Assembly (NCBI GenBank): GCA_035296705.1
Contig: DATHAL010000076.1
Span: 1 to 24,125, forward strand
Origin: WHSW01 sp035296705
GTDB taxonomy: Bacteria > Actinomycetota > Thermoleophilia > Solirubrobacterales > 70-9
Direction: 5' to 3'
DNA: 24,125 nt
Of the stretch, positions 1-7,452 are shown one piece after another. The translations under genes were made by a program, and so were the position numbers. Every line of letters starts with the position of its first letter. Position 1 is the stretch's first letter. The notes below the pieces were generated by a model. It was given only the letters and a program-made list of their open reading frames with translations. It made no database searches and was not told the DNA's origin.

Positions 1-205
1 CGTCGTGGACCTGGTCGGCGATCGCGCCCGCGATCAGCGGACCGATCGTGATCGGCGGGACGAAGTGCCCGTCCATGACGTCGACGTGGATCACGCGCGC
101 GCCGGCGTCCATCACCTCGGCGACCTGCGAGCCGAGGCGCGAGAAGTCCGCGGAGAGGATCGAGGGCGCGACGCGACGGCCGCGATACGCGTCACGCGCG
201 CTCAT
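1..205 (-). CDS. rpe: ribulose-phosphate 3-epimerase, N-terminal part
   Basis: Interconverts ribulose 5-phosphate and xylulose 5-phosphate in the pentose phosphate and related pathways; cytosolic TIM barrel. Only the first 68 codons lie in the window. After a short tail starting M-S-A-R-D, the protein shows the family opening APSILSADF (strand 1 with the conserved Ser) and then IHVDVMDGHFVPPITIG, where the His and the Asp of VDVMDG are metal/catalytic residues. The ATG at 205 overlaps the TGA of the zinc-ribbon gene (ATGA), so translation is probably coupled and this is the downstream end of the priA-def-fmt-rsmB cluster. The family is clear; the C-terminal four-fifths cannot be judged. Confidence 0.95.
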   Translation of the reverse strand, partial: MSARDAYRGRRVAPSILSADFSRLGSQVAEVMDAGARVIHVDVMDGHFVPPITIGPLIAGAIADQVHD

Positions 206-441
206 ACGGGCTTCAGCATCGATGTCCCGCAGTTCTGGCAGCGGAGGTCCTCGTCGGCCGACATGCGGACGATCGTCTGGTGCTCGCCGCACTCCGGGCA
301 CGCGGAGACGAGCTCATAGCGGCGCAGGCAGTAGACGCAGCGGTAACGGCCCGGGAGCTGGGTCGGGCGCAGCCAGGGCTCCCCGCAACCCGGGCAGGCG
401 GGGCGGCGGATGGCCGGCTGCTCGCGCGAGGTCTCGGCCAT
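202..441 (-). CDS. small zinc-ribbon protein with four CxxC knuckles
   Basis: A 79-residue protein of unknown function. It has four CxxC pairs: C16/C19 (CPGC), C35/C38 (CVYC), C48/C51 (CPEC) and C68/C71 (CQNC), which would bind two zinc ions as two tandem ribbons. There is no membrane segment or signal peptide. I use the ATG at 441 (TGATG junction with the rsmB stop) because GGAGG lies 4 nt upstream; a GTG at 444 would add one residue and is only 1 nt from that GGAGG. It sits between rsmB and rpe in a tightly coupled operon, which suggests expression with translation or rRNA-modification genes, but no specific role can be read from the sequence. It could be a nucleic-acid-binding or structural zinc protein. 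Confidence is high that it is real and low on function. Confidence 0.85.
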   Translation of the reverse strand: MAETSREQPAIRRPACPGCGEPWLRPTQLPGRYRCVYCLRRYELVSACPECGEHQTIVRMSADEDLRCQNCGTSMLKPV

Positions 442-1820
442 CACGCCTCCGCGCGCCTGAAGCGCGCGGCGAAGAAGCCGGTGGTGCGATCGCGCTCGGG
501 CAGGAGCTGCAGGAAGCGCGCGTCCGCTCGTGACGTGAGCCGCGGGTGCTCGGAGCCGAGGTGGTCGGCGGCGACCCCGGCCGCGTACTGCTCGACCGAC
601 GCGGCCACCGCCTCGTTCTCCGCGTGCGAGATCGTGCAGGTGGAGTAGACGAGCGTTCCGTCCGGGGCGAGCGCCCGCGCGGCGCGCACCAGCAACCGGC
701 GCTGGAGCGCGGCGAGGCGCTCGACGAGCTCAGGCGACTTGCGCCAGCGCGCGTCCGGCCGCGAGGCGAGCGTTCCGAGGTCCGAGCACGGCGGGTCCAA
801 GAGGATGCGATCGTAGCCCGAGCCGAGGTCGGCCTCGGCCGCATCCGCAATCTCGATCTGCGCGCAGGAGACGCCGGCGCGGCCGCAGAGCTCGCCGATC
901 TCCGCCGCGCGGCGCGGATCGATCTCGACCGACACGATCGCACCCTCGTCGCCCATGCGCGCCGCGATCGCGGTCGTCTTGATCCCGGGGCCGGCGCACA
1001 GATCGAGGACGCGCTCGCCCGGGCGCGGGTCGAGAAGCGCGACGATCGCCTGCGACCCGCGCGACTGCGGGATCAGCTCGCCGGTCGCGACGCGGGTCGC
1101 AAGTCGCGCGTCCGCGGGGCGGACGACGAGCGCGTCCGGCGGGTCGAGGAGCCCCTCCCCCGCTCCAGCCGAGACCTCGAGCCCGGCGCCCGTGAGCTCC
1201 ACCGCCATCGCGTCTGGCCGCGCCCGCAGTGCGTTGACGCGGAAGGCGGGTTCGGCGGCCTCGTTCATCGCCGCCATCGCGAGCCGCGCCTCGGCGGGCC
1301 CGAGCTCCTTCCACCACAGCCGGGCGAGCCACTCCGGATATGAATGTGCGACGGCGGCGCCCTCAGGGCTCGAGTCGTCGAGGGAGGCCAGGATGTCGGC
1401 GCGCTCGGCGGCGGCGCGGCGAAGCAGCGCGTTCACGAACCCGGAGGCGGCCCGCGCCCGGCCGGCAGGCGCGCCCGAGCGCCGCACGCCGGCCTTCGCC
1501 AGCTCGACCGCCTGATCGACCGCGGCGTGCTCCGGCGTCTCCAAGAAGAGGAGCTCGTAGAGGCCGAGGCGAAGCGCGGCGAGGGCCGCGTCGTCGATCT
1601 TGCCGCCGCGGCGCCCGGCGAGCAGCCCGACCACGTGATCGCTCGTCGCCCGCCGCTGGACCGCGCCGTAGGCGAGCCGCCGAGCCTGGGCGAGATCGCG
1701 ACCGCCGAGCTCGGCCCGCGCGGCCGCGGCGGTGAAGGCGCGGTCGGTCCAGGCACCGTCCTCGAACGTCCGGCGGATCACCTCGTAGGCCACCCGCCTG
1801 GCGACGCCAACGTCGGTCAC
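441..1820 (-). CDS. rsmB: 16S rRNA (cytosine-967-C5)-methyltransferase RsmB
   Basis: A 459-residue protein of usual family length. Residues about 5-140 form a NusB-like RNA-binding domain (opening VARRVAYEVIRR). Residues about 250-455 form the SAM-dependent methyltransferase domain. Visible motifs are the SAM loop DLCAGPG (273-279), DPPCSDLGT with Cys345, and YSTCT with Cys395. In the RNA m5C methyltransferase family the latter Cys attacks the cytosine and the PPC Cys helps release the product. The enzyme methylates C967 of 16S rRNA in the small subunit. The start is GTG at 1820, overlapping the fmt TGA (GTGA). The gene follows fmt, as in many bacteria (def-fmt-rsmB/sun). Assignment as RsmB rather than RsmF rests on the N-terminal NusB domain. 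Confidence 0.95.
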   Translation of the reverse strand: MTDVGVARRVAYEVIRRTFEDGAWTDRAFTAAAARAELGGRDLAQARRLAYGAVQRRATSDHVVGLLAGRRGGKIDDAALAALRLGLYELLFLETPEHAAVDQAVELAKAGVRRSGAPAGRARAASGFVNALLRRAAAERADILASLDDSSPEGAAVAHSYPEWLARLWWKELGPAEARLAMAAMNEAAEPAFRVNALRARPDAMAVELTGAGLEVSAGAGEGLLDPPDALVVRPADARLATRVATGELIPQSRGSQAIVALLDPRPGERVLDLCAGPGIKTTAIAARMGDEGAIVSVEIDPRRAAEIGELCGRAGVSCAQIEIADAAEADLGSGYDRILLDPPCSDLGTLASRPDARWRKSPELVERLAALQRRLLVRAARALAPDGTLVYSTCTISHAENEAVAASVEQYAAGVAADHLGSEHPRLTSRADARFLQLLPERDRTTGFFAARFRRAEA

Positions 1821-2725
1821 GCCGCGAGCCGCGGCACCCGGTGGCCGCGCAGATACGCGCCGGCATCCATCGCCCTACCCCCCGGCGGGCGCACCTCGAC
1901 CAGCCGCAGGGATCCCTCGCCGCATCCGAGCAGCAGCCCGTCCGACGCCGCGAGCTCGCCCGGCGCCGAACCGCGGGGCTCGGCTCGTGCCCGCAGCACG
2001 CCGAGCCGCTCGCCGCCGACGAGCTCGAGGTGGGCGCCGATGTGCGGCGAGAGCGCGCGGACGACTCGCTCGAGCTCCGCCGCCGGGCGCGCCGGGTCGA
2101 GCCGGCGGTCGGACCGACCGATCTTCTCGGCGTACGTCGCGAGCGTCTCGTCCTGCTCGCTGAGCTCGAGCTCGCCGCGCTCGCGCAGATCGAGGGCCCG
2201 GACGAGGAGCTCGCCGCCGAGCTCGGCAAGCCGTGCGGCGAGTGTCCCGTACGTGTCGTCAGACGCGATCGGGAGCCTCTCGCGGAGCGCCACCGGGCCC
2301 TCGTCGAGGCCGGCGCTGACGCGGATGATCGTGACGCCTGTCTCCGTGTCGCCCGCGATGATCGCCCGCTCGATCGGCGCCGCGCCGCGCCACCGCGGGA
2401 TCAGCGACGGATGCACGTTGAGCATGTCGAGCTCGGAGAGGAGCGGCTCGCGCAGGAGCTGGCCGAAGGCGCAGACCACGCCGATCTCCGGCTTCGCGGC
2501 GCGGATGCGGGCAAGCGCGTCGGTGCGTTCGCTGGCGTCGGCCCGCAGCACGTCAACGCCGAGCTCCTCGGCGACGAGCGCCGTCGGCGTCGGGCTCAGC
2601 CTTCTCCCGCGGCCCCGCGGGCGGTCCGGCGGCGTGACGACCAGGCGTGGAACGTGTCGCGACTCGGCGAGCCGCCGCAGGACGGAGGCGGCGAACTCCG
2701 AGGTGCCGAAGTAGACCGTCCTCAC
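1817..2725 (-). CDS. fmt: methionyl-tRNA formyltransferase
   Basis: Transfers a formyl group from 10-formyl-tetrahydrofolate to initiator Met-tRNA. The 302 residues match the family length. The N-terminal Rossmann-like domain starts MRTVYFGTSEFAASVL. The catalytic triad can be placed as N103, H105 (NVHPSLIPRWRGAAPI) and D141 (AGLDEGP). The C-terminal OB-fold region follows from about residue 205. The start is GTG at 2725, overlapping the def TGA (GTGA). Pairing with def makes sense: Fmt adds the formyl group that Def later removes. No independent promoter is visible, so expression is likely from the def or priA promoter. Confidence 0.97.
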   Translation of the reverse strand: MRTVYFGTSEFAASVLRRLAESRHVPRLVVTPPDRPRGRGRRLSPTPTALVAEELGVDVLRADASERTDALARIRAAKPEIGVVCAFGQLLREPLLSELDMLNVHPSLIPRWRGAAPIERAIIAGDTETGVTIIRVSAGLDEGPVALRERLPIASDDTYGTLAARLAELGGELLVRALDLRERGELELSEQDETLATYAEKIGRSDRRLDPARPAAELERVVRALSPHIGAHLELVGGERLGVLRARAEPRGSAPGELAASDGLLLGCGEGSLRLVEVRPPGGRAMDAGAYLRGHRVPRLAA

Positions 2726-3354
2726 CCGTCGTCGGGCGAAGGTTCCGGCTCGCGCGAGGGGCTGTAGGAGGCGCCCTCCCGCAGGGCCCGCAGCGCTCCC
2801 TTGCGCTGCTCGCGATCGGCGCGGTCGAGGATGAGGACCCCGTCGAGATGGTCGATCTCGTGCTGGAGGACACGCGCCTCGAGCCCCGAGGCCTCCAGAA
2901 GGAGGGGCTCGCCCCGCACGTTCTGGCCGCGTACGCGCGCATGGAGCGAGCGCTCGACGTCGAGCCCGACGCCCGGCAGGCTGAGGCAGCCCTCCTCGGC
3001 GACCGCCATCTCATCCGAGAGCCACTCGACCTCCGGGTTCGCGACCGCGGTCGGCGTCGCGTCGGGGGCCGCCTGAAACACGAGCAGCCGGCGCAGGAGG
3101 CCGAGCTGGGTGGCGGCGAGCCCGACGCCCATCGCATCGCGCATGATGCTCACCATCCGATCCGCTTCACCGGCGAGTTCCTCGCCGAAGTCCGTGATCT
3201 CGGATGCGGTGGAGCGCAGCACGGGGTCGCCGAAGGTCCGCACCTCCGCCAGCGCCCTGCCGCGGCGCTCGCGCTCCTCGTCGCTGAGCGCGTGGTCGAG
3301 GGTCTCCTCGACCTCGGTCGTCCCCTCGAGCTGCTTCTCGGCCGTCTCGCTCAT
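2722..3354 (-). CDS. def: peptide deformylase with acidic N-terminal extension
   Basis: Removes the formyl group from nascent proteins. All three metal-site motifs are present: GVGLAATQ (76-83), EGCLS (121-125, metal ligand C123) and QHEIDH (164-169, ligands H165 and H169, catalytic E166). The 210 residues are longer than a minimal bacterial deformylase because about 38 charged residues precede the usual opening (here VRTFGDPVLRS). The ATG at 3354 is supported by a TACACT hexamer exactly 7 nt upstream, as expected for a leaderless start. It lies 20 bp after the priA stop and overlaps fmt by 4 bp. A shorter internal start is possible, but I see no good ribosome-binding site for one. Confidence 0.95.
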   Translation of the reverse strand: MSETAEKQLEGTTEVEETLDHALSDEERERRGRALAEVRTFGDPVLRSTASEITDFGEELAGEADRMVSIMRDAMGVGLAATQLGLLRRLLVFQAAPDATPTAVANPEVEWLSDEMAVAEEGCLSLPGVGLDVERSLHARVRGQNVRGEPLLLEASGLEARVLQHEIDHLDGVLILDRADREQRKGALRALREGASYSPSREPEPSPDDG

Positions 3355-3361
3355 CGGTTCG

Positions 3362-3367
3362 AGTGTA
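3362..3367 (-). promoter_or_regulatory. putative -10 hexamer (TACACT) for leaderless def
   Basis: TACACT on the minus strand lies in the 20-bp gap between the priA stop and the def ATG, with a 7-nt spacer. Transcription starting about 7 nt downstream would begin at the ATG. No convincing -35 box is visible. This is inferred from position and from similarity to the other TAnnnT boxes in the window. Confidence 0.55.
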
Positions 3368-3374
3368 TTTCGAT

Positions 3375-5561
3375 TCACTGGGCGTCCACGTCCACCGCGA
3401 CCGCGATCCCGCGCAGCCGTCGCGCCCGCCCCTCGGCCTCGATCGCCTCGCGAACCGCGGCGACCGCGGGCGCGCGCTCGGGCGCCTTGACGAGGAGCTG
3501 GCGCCGCTCGCGCTCCCGGAGCCGGAAGCGCGGCGCCGGTCCGAGCACGCTGGCGCCTCGCGGAAGGCCGGCATCGAGCGCCGCGCGCAGCCGGCCGGCC
3601 AACGCCTGCACCCGCCGGCCATCGGGCGCGGCGAGCTCGATCCTGATCAGATGCGAGAACGGCGGGTAGGCGAGCTCGCGCCGCCGATCCAGCTCGGCCG
3701 CCAGGAATCCGGGCGCATCGTGGTCCGATGCGTGACGGATCGCGGCCGCGCCGGGCGCGCGGGTCTGGACAAGCACCCTGCCGCCGGCCGATCCGCGACC
3801 GCTGCGCCCGGCGAGCTGCGCAACGAGCGCGAAGGTCCGCTCCTCGGCCCTGAAGTCGGGGAAGCGGAGGGTCGCGTCGGCGTCGAGGACGACCCCGAGC
3901 ACGACGTCCGGAAAGTCGTGGCCCTTGGCGACCATCTGCGTTCCGACCAGGACGCCGGCATCCGCCCGCTGGAACCGCTCGAGGATCTCGAGGTGCCCAC
4001 CCGCTCCGGCGCTCGTATCGGCGTCGAGCCGGAGGACCGGCAGCGGCGCGGCCGCCTCCGCGATCACGGCCTCCACCCTCTCCGTGCCCGCGCCCGCGCG
4101 GGCCAGCGCCACCGAGCCGCACTCCGGGCACTGCTCGGGGAGCGGCTCGGCGTGACCGCAGTGGTGGCAGCGGAGCGACGAACCGGCGCGGTGCACGACG
4201 AGCGAGACGTCGCAGCGCGGGCAGCCGAAGGCCCGGCCGCAGGAGCGGCATTCCACGTACGGTGCCCAGCCGCGGCGGTTGATGAGCACGATCGCCTTGC
4301 CGCCATCCGCGGCGAGGTCGGCGAGCGCCCGCCGGGTGCGCTCGTGGAGCGGCCCTGCCCGGCCGTCGCCGCCGCGCATGTCGAGCACCTCGACTGGCGG
4401 CAGGGCGCGTCCGGACACGCGACTCGGGAGCTCGATCCGCTCGAGCTCGTGCCAGCTCTCCGGCCGCGGGGTGGCCGAGCCGAGGACGAGCGCCGCGCCG
4501 GCATCGCTCGCGCGCCGCCTCGCCACCTCGCGCGCGTCGTAGCGCGGATCGCCCTCCTGCTTGTAGGAGGAGTCGTGCTCCTCGTCGACGACGATCAGCC
4601 CGAGGCCGCGAATCGGCGCGAAGACGGCTGAGCGAGGACCGACGCAGATCCGCGCCTCGCCCTTGGCGAGCCGGTGCCACTCGTCGCGGCGCTCGCCGGC
4701 CGCGAGCCGCGAGTGGAGCACCGCGACGCGGTCGCCGAACCGCGCGGTGAAGCGCGCGAGGGCCTGCGGAGTCATCCCGATCTCCGGCACCAGGATGATC
4801 GCGCCGCGGCCCCGCGCCAGAGCCGCCTCGACGGCGGCGAGGTAGACCTCGGTCTTGCCCGAGCCGGTCACCCCCCAGAGCAGGAGCTCGCCACCGTGCC
4901 CGTCGAGCGCCGCCACGACCCGGTCGACGGCCGCGCGCTGCGCCGCGTCGAGCTCGACCGCGGCCGCGGGGGCTCCGATGTCGGCGCTCGGCGGCCTCCT
5001 GCGAACCTGGCGGTTCGAGGTGCGGACGAGGCCCCGCGCCTCGAGGCGCTTGAGGGCGTCGCGGCCGACCCCGGCCTCAGCGAGCTCCGCAGCCCCGAGC
5101 TCGCCCTCGGCGGCGGCCAGCAGCTCGAGCGCTCGCCGCTGGACTCGGCCGAGGCGCGCCTCGGCGAGCGCCTCGCGACCCGCAGGCGTGACGGTCGCGA
5201 CGAGCTCGGTGCGAGCGGCGAGCTGCCCGCGCGCCGTCGCCGTCCCCGGCGGGAGCACGAGCTCGAGGCCACGCGCCGGGGTCGAGCAGTACTCGCGCGC
5301 CACCCACAGCCCGAGGCGGACGAGCTCCGGCGATGCGCCGGCGTCGAGCGCGGCGATCGGCTCCGCCAGGCGGTCCGGGGGAAGCGAGCTTCGCTCAGCG
5401 AGCTCGACGACCACGCCCAGAACGCGGCGGGGCCCGAACGGCACCTCGAGCACGGTGCCGACGCCAACGCCTGCGAGGCGCTCGGGCAGGCGGTAGTCGA
5501 ACGGCCCCCGGAGGGCCCGTGCGGTCGTCAGCGGCTCCACCTTGGCGATCGGGCCGGGCAT
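3375..5561 (-). CDS. priA: replication restart helicase PriA (primosomal protein N')
   Basis: Superfamily 2 DNA helicase that recognises stalled forks and reloads the replisome. In its 728 residues: an N-terminal 3'BD-like region (about 1-110); Walker A GVTGSGKTEVY (230-240); Walker B DEEH (326-329); SAT motif GSATPR (361-366); an eight-cysteine zinc module (C438, 441, 447, 450, 465, 468, 478, 481); helicase motif V (GTQMVAKGHDFPDV); and motif VI (AGRSGRG). Thus the helicase core looks complete. By contrast, Mycobacterium and Streptomyces PriA are described as lacking recognisable helicase motifs. The ATG at 5561 has TAGCCT 8 nt upstream and no Shine-Dalgarno sequence. It heads the operon with def, fmt, rsmB and rpe, and is divergent from the PH-domain gene. 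Confidence 0.97.
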   Translation of the reverse strand: MPGPIAKVEPLTTARALRGPFDYRLPERLAGVGVGTVLEVPFGPRRVLGVVVELAERSSLPPDRLAEPIAALDAGASPELVRLGLWVAREYCSTPARGLELVLPPGTATARGQLAARTELVATVTPAGREALAEARLGRVQRRALELLAAAEGELGAAELAEAGVGRDALKRLEARGLVRTSNRQVRRRPPSADIGAPAAAVELDAAQRAAVDRVVAALDGHGGELLLWGVTGSGKTEVYLAAVEAALARGRGAIILVPEIGMTPQALARFTARFGDRVAVLHSRLAAGERRDEWHRLAKGEARICVGPRSAVFAPIRGLGLIVVDEEHDSSYKQEGDPRYDAREVARRRASDAGAALVLGSATPRPESWHELERIELPSRVSGRALPPVEVLDMRGGDGRAGPLHERTRRALADLAADGGKAIVLINRRGWAPYVECRSCGRAFGCPRCDVSLVVHRAGSSLRCHHCGHAEPLPEQCPECGSVALARAGAGTERVEAVIAEAAAPLPVLRLDADTSAGAGGHLEILERFQRADAGVLVGTQMVAKGHDFPDVVLGVVLDADATLRFPDFRAEERTFALVAQLAGRSGRGSAGGRVLVQTRAPGAAAIRHASDHDAPGFLAAELDRRRELAYPPFSHLIRIELAAPDGRRVQALAGRLRAALDAGLPRGASVLGPAPRFRLRERERRQLLVKAPERAPAVAAVREAIEAEGRARRLRGIAVAVDVDAQ

Positions 5562-5569
5562 CGACCCTG

Positions 5570-5575
5570 AGGCTA
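5570..5575 (-). promoter_or_regulatory. putative -10 hexamer (TAGCCT) for priA
   Basis: TAGCCT on the minus strand lies 8 nt before the priA ATG, in the 59-bp divergent gap. It fits the leaderless pattern seen at other starts here. No -35 box is evident. Confidence 0.5.
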
Positions 5576-5608
5576 GTCAGGCGCCCGGTCGCCGCCCGCA
5601 GCCAGGGA

Positions 5609-5614
5609 TAGACT
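5609..5614 (+). promoter_or_regulatory. putative -10 hexamer (TAGACT) for the leaderless PH-domain gene
   Basis: TAGACT ends 6 nt before the GTG at 5621. It sits in an extended string GGATAGACTGCCCC (5606-5619) that closely resembles GGATAGAGTTGCCCC before the cupin gene at 11140. No Shine-Dalgarno sequence fits in the 6-nt gap, so the mRNA is probably leaderless. Confidence 0.6.
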
Positions 5615-5620
5615 GCCCCC

Positions 5621-6151
5621 GTGGCGCCGAAGCTCCACCCGGGCGAGCGGACCCTCTACGAGGGACACCCTTCCTGGCGATCGATCCTCGACTTCTACAT
5701 CAAGGGACTCCTGGTCACGGCGCTCATCTGCCTGATCGTCGCGCTCGCCACCGGGTTCATCGGCGACGAGACCGACACGAGTCTCGTCGTGGTGATCGCC
5801 CTCGTAGGGGCGGCCGTGACCATCCTCGCCGGCTTCATCAAGCGCGTCGCGACCAACTACACGATCACCAACCGGCGCCTGCACATCAAGCGCGGGATCG
5901 TTTCGCGGACGATCCAGGAGACGCGCCTCGAGCGAGTCCAGAACGTGAACTACAACCAGTCGATCGTCCAGCGCATGCTCCAGATCGGCGACGTCGACTT
6001 CGACACCGCTGCCGGCGACGACTACAACTTCGTCTTCACAGGGGTCGCCGACCCCGGCGATGTCGTCCACATGGTCGACGAGGCGACCGGCGTCGGTGCC
6101 CCCGTCGGCCTCGGCGACGAGCCCGCGACCGAGCAGCAGCCCCAGCGCTGA
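5621..6151 (+). CDS. PH-domain (YdbS/YdbT-like) membrane protein
   Basis: A 176-residue membrane protein. Two transmembrane segments can be seen (about residues 26-47, YIKGLLVTALICLIVALATGF, and 56-73, LVVVIALVGAAVTILAGF). A bacterial PH-like domain of the DUF304/bPH2 type follows (about 77-155), with the typical core TNYTITNRRLHIKRGIVSRT and then ETRLERVQNVNYNQS. The C-terminal tail is acidic and Gln-rich. The family is widespread and its function poorly known; envelope or membrane-lipid roles are often suggested. Start is GTG at 5621, with a -10-like TAGACT 6 nt upstream and no ribosome-binding site. It is a single gene, divergent from priA and convergent with metK (27 bp between the stops, with no clear terminator hairpin). 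Confidence 0.85.
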   Translation: MAPKLHPGERTLYEGHPSWRSILDFYIKGLLVTALICLIVALATGFIGDETDTSLVVVIALVGAAVTILAGFIKRVATNYTITNRRLHIKRGIVSRTIQETRLERVQNVNYNQSIVQRMLQIGDVDFDTAAGDDYNFVFTGVADPGDVVHMVDEATGVGAPVGLGDEPATEQQPQR

Positions 6152-6178
6152 TCCTTCAGGCCCGGGAGCCAGCGCGGG

Positions 6179-7438
6179 TCAGGAGACCGCGGGCTCGGCG
6201 TTGGCGACGCCGAGGCCGGCCGCATCGCGGAGCGCCGCCGCGCGGTCGGTGCGCTCCCAGGTGAAGTCGTGATCGTCGCGGCCGAAGTGGCCGTAGGCGG
6301 CGGTCTTCTGGTAGATCGGCCGGTGCAGCCGCAGCTCCCTGCGGAAGGCGCCGGGCCGCAGGTCGAACAGCTCGAAGATGAGCTCGATGATCTTCGAGCG
6401 CGAGACCTTCTCGGTTCCGAACGTCTCGATCATCACCGAGACCGGGTGGGCGACGCCGATCGCGTAGGCGACCTGTAGCTCGCAACGGTCGGCGAGCCCG
6501 GCGGCGACGAGGTTCTTGGCCACCCAGCGGGCGGCGTACGCGGCCGACCTGTCGACCTTCGACGGGTCCTTGCCCGAGAAGGCGCCGCCTCCGTGGCGCG
6601 CCATGCCGCCGTAGGTGTCGACGATGATCTTGCGCCCGGTGAGGCCGGCATCGCCGACGGGGCCTCCGATCACGAAGCGCCCGGTCGGGTTGACGAGGAG
6701 GTTGGTCTTCGTGTTCAGCTTGCGCTCGTCGTAGAGCTCCGCCGGGAGGATCGGGTGAAGGACGTGCTCCCAGAGGTCCGGGCGGATCAGCGTGTCGGGG
6801 TCGAGCCCGTCCTTGTGCTGGGTCGAGATCAGCACCTTTTCGATCTCGATCGGCCGCCCGTTCTCGTACCGAACGGTCACCTGCGTCTTGCCGTCCGGCC
6901 GCAGGTAGGGCATCACGTCGCCCTTGCGGACCTCCGCGAGGCGGTGGGCGAGCTTGTGCGCGAGGGAGATCGGCAGCGGCATCAGCTCCGGCGTCTCCCG
7001 CGTCGCGTAGCCGAACATCATCCCCTGATCGCCGGCACCGGCGGCGTCGAGCTCGTCGTCGTCCGCCGGGTCGGTGCGCGACTCGAGCGCCTGATCGACC
7101 CCCTGGGCGATGTCCGGGGACTGCTTGTCGATCGCGTTGATGACCGCGCACGAGTCCGCCGAGAACCCGAGATCGGCGTCGGTGTAGCCGATCCTGCGAA
7201 TCGTCTCGCGGGCGATGTCCGGGATGTCGACGTAGGTCTCGGTCGAGATCTCGCCGGAGACGACGACGAGGCCGGTGTTGACGAGCGTCTCGCAGGCGAC
7301 CCGCCCCTGTGGATCGGCGGCGAGCACCGCGTCGAGGACACCGTCGGAGATCTGGTCGGCGACCTTGTCCGGGTGCCCCTCCGTCACCGACTCGGAGGTG
7401 AACAGGTACTCGTTGTCCGCGAGGCTCTCGTCGTGCAT
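6179..7438 (-). CDS. metK: S-adenosylmethionine synthetase
   Basis: Makes S-adenosylmethionine from methionine and ATP. The 419 residues are close to family length (the E. coli enzyme has 384), and the signatures are intact: FTSESVTEGHPDKVADQ (13-29, catalytic His22), GAGDQGMMFGYAT (134-146) and GGGAFSGKDPSKVDRSAAY (283-301, P-loop-like). The ATG at 7438 lies 11 nt after the stop of the DUF3352-like gene. A TAACCT hexamer 8 nt upstream suggests its own promoter and a leaderless message; there is no room for a SAM riboswitch. It ends 27 bp from the convergent PH gene. MetK supplies SAM for RsmB and other methyltransferases. Confidence 0.97.
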   Translation of the reverse strand: MHDESLADNEYLFTSESVTEGHPDKVADQISDGVLDAVLAADPQGRVACETLVNTGLVVVSGEISTETYVDIPDIARETIRRIGYTDADLGFSADSCAVINAIDKQSPDIAQGVDQALESRTDPADDDELDAAGAGDQGMMFGYATRETPELMPLPISLAHKLAHRLAEVRKGDVMPYLRPDGKTQVTVRYENGRPIEIEKVLISTQHKDGLDPDTLIRPDLWEHVLHPILPAELYDERKLNTKTNLLVNPTGRFVIGGPVGDAGLTGRKIIVDTYGGMARHGGGAFSGKDPSKVDRSAAYAARWVAKNLVAAGLADRCELQVAYAIGVAHPVSVMIETFGTEKVSRSKIIELIFELFDLRPGAFRRELRLHRPIYQKTAAYGHFGRDDHDFTWERTDRAAALRDAAGLGVANAEPAVS

Positions 7439-7446
7439 CGCGGAGT

Positions 7447-7452
7447 AGGTTA
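7447..7452 (-). promoter_or_regulatory. putative metK -10 hexamer containing the upstream gene's stop codon
   Basis: On the minus strand TAACCT lies 8 nt before the metK ATG. Its first three bases are the TAA stop codon of the preceding DUF3352-like gene. Stop codon, hexamer and start codon thus fit within 17 bases. Confidence 0.5.

Noticed and set aside
1344..2767. Long plus-strand open frames (up to 456 codons) across rsmB and fmt
   Set aside because: They are low-complexity Arg/Ala/Pro/Ser translations opposite clear rsmB and fmt genes.
6152..6178. Shared terminator between the convergent PH and metK genes
   Set aside because: The 27-bp gap contains a CCCGGG but no stable hairpin with a U-run on either strand.
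7439..7449. SAM riboswitch before metK
   Set aside because: Only 11 nt separate the upstream stop from the metK start; there is no room.
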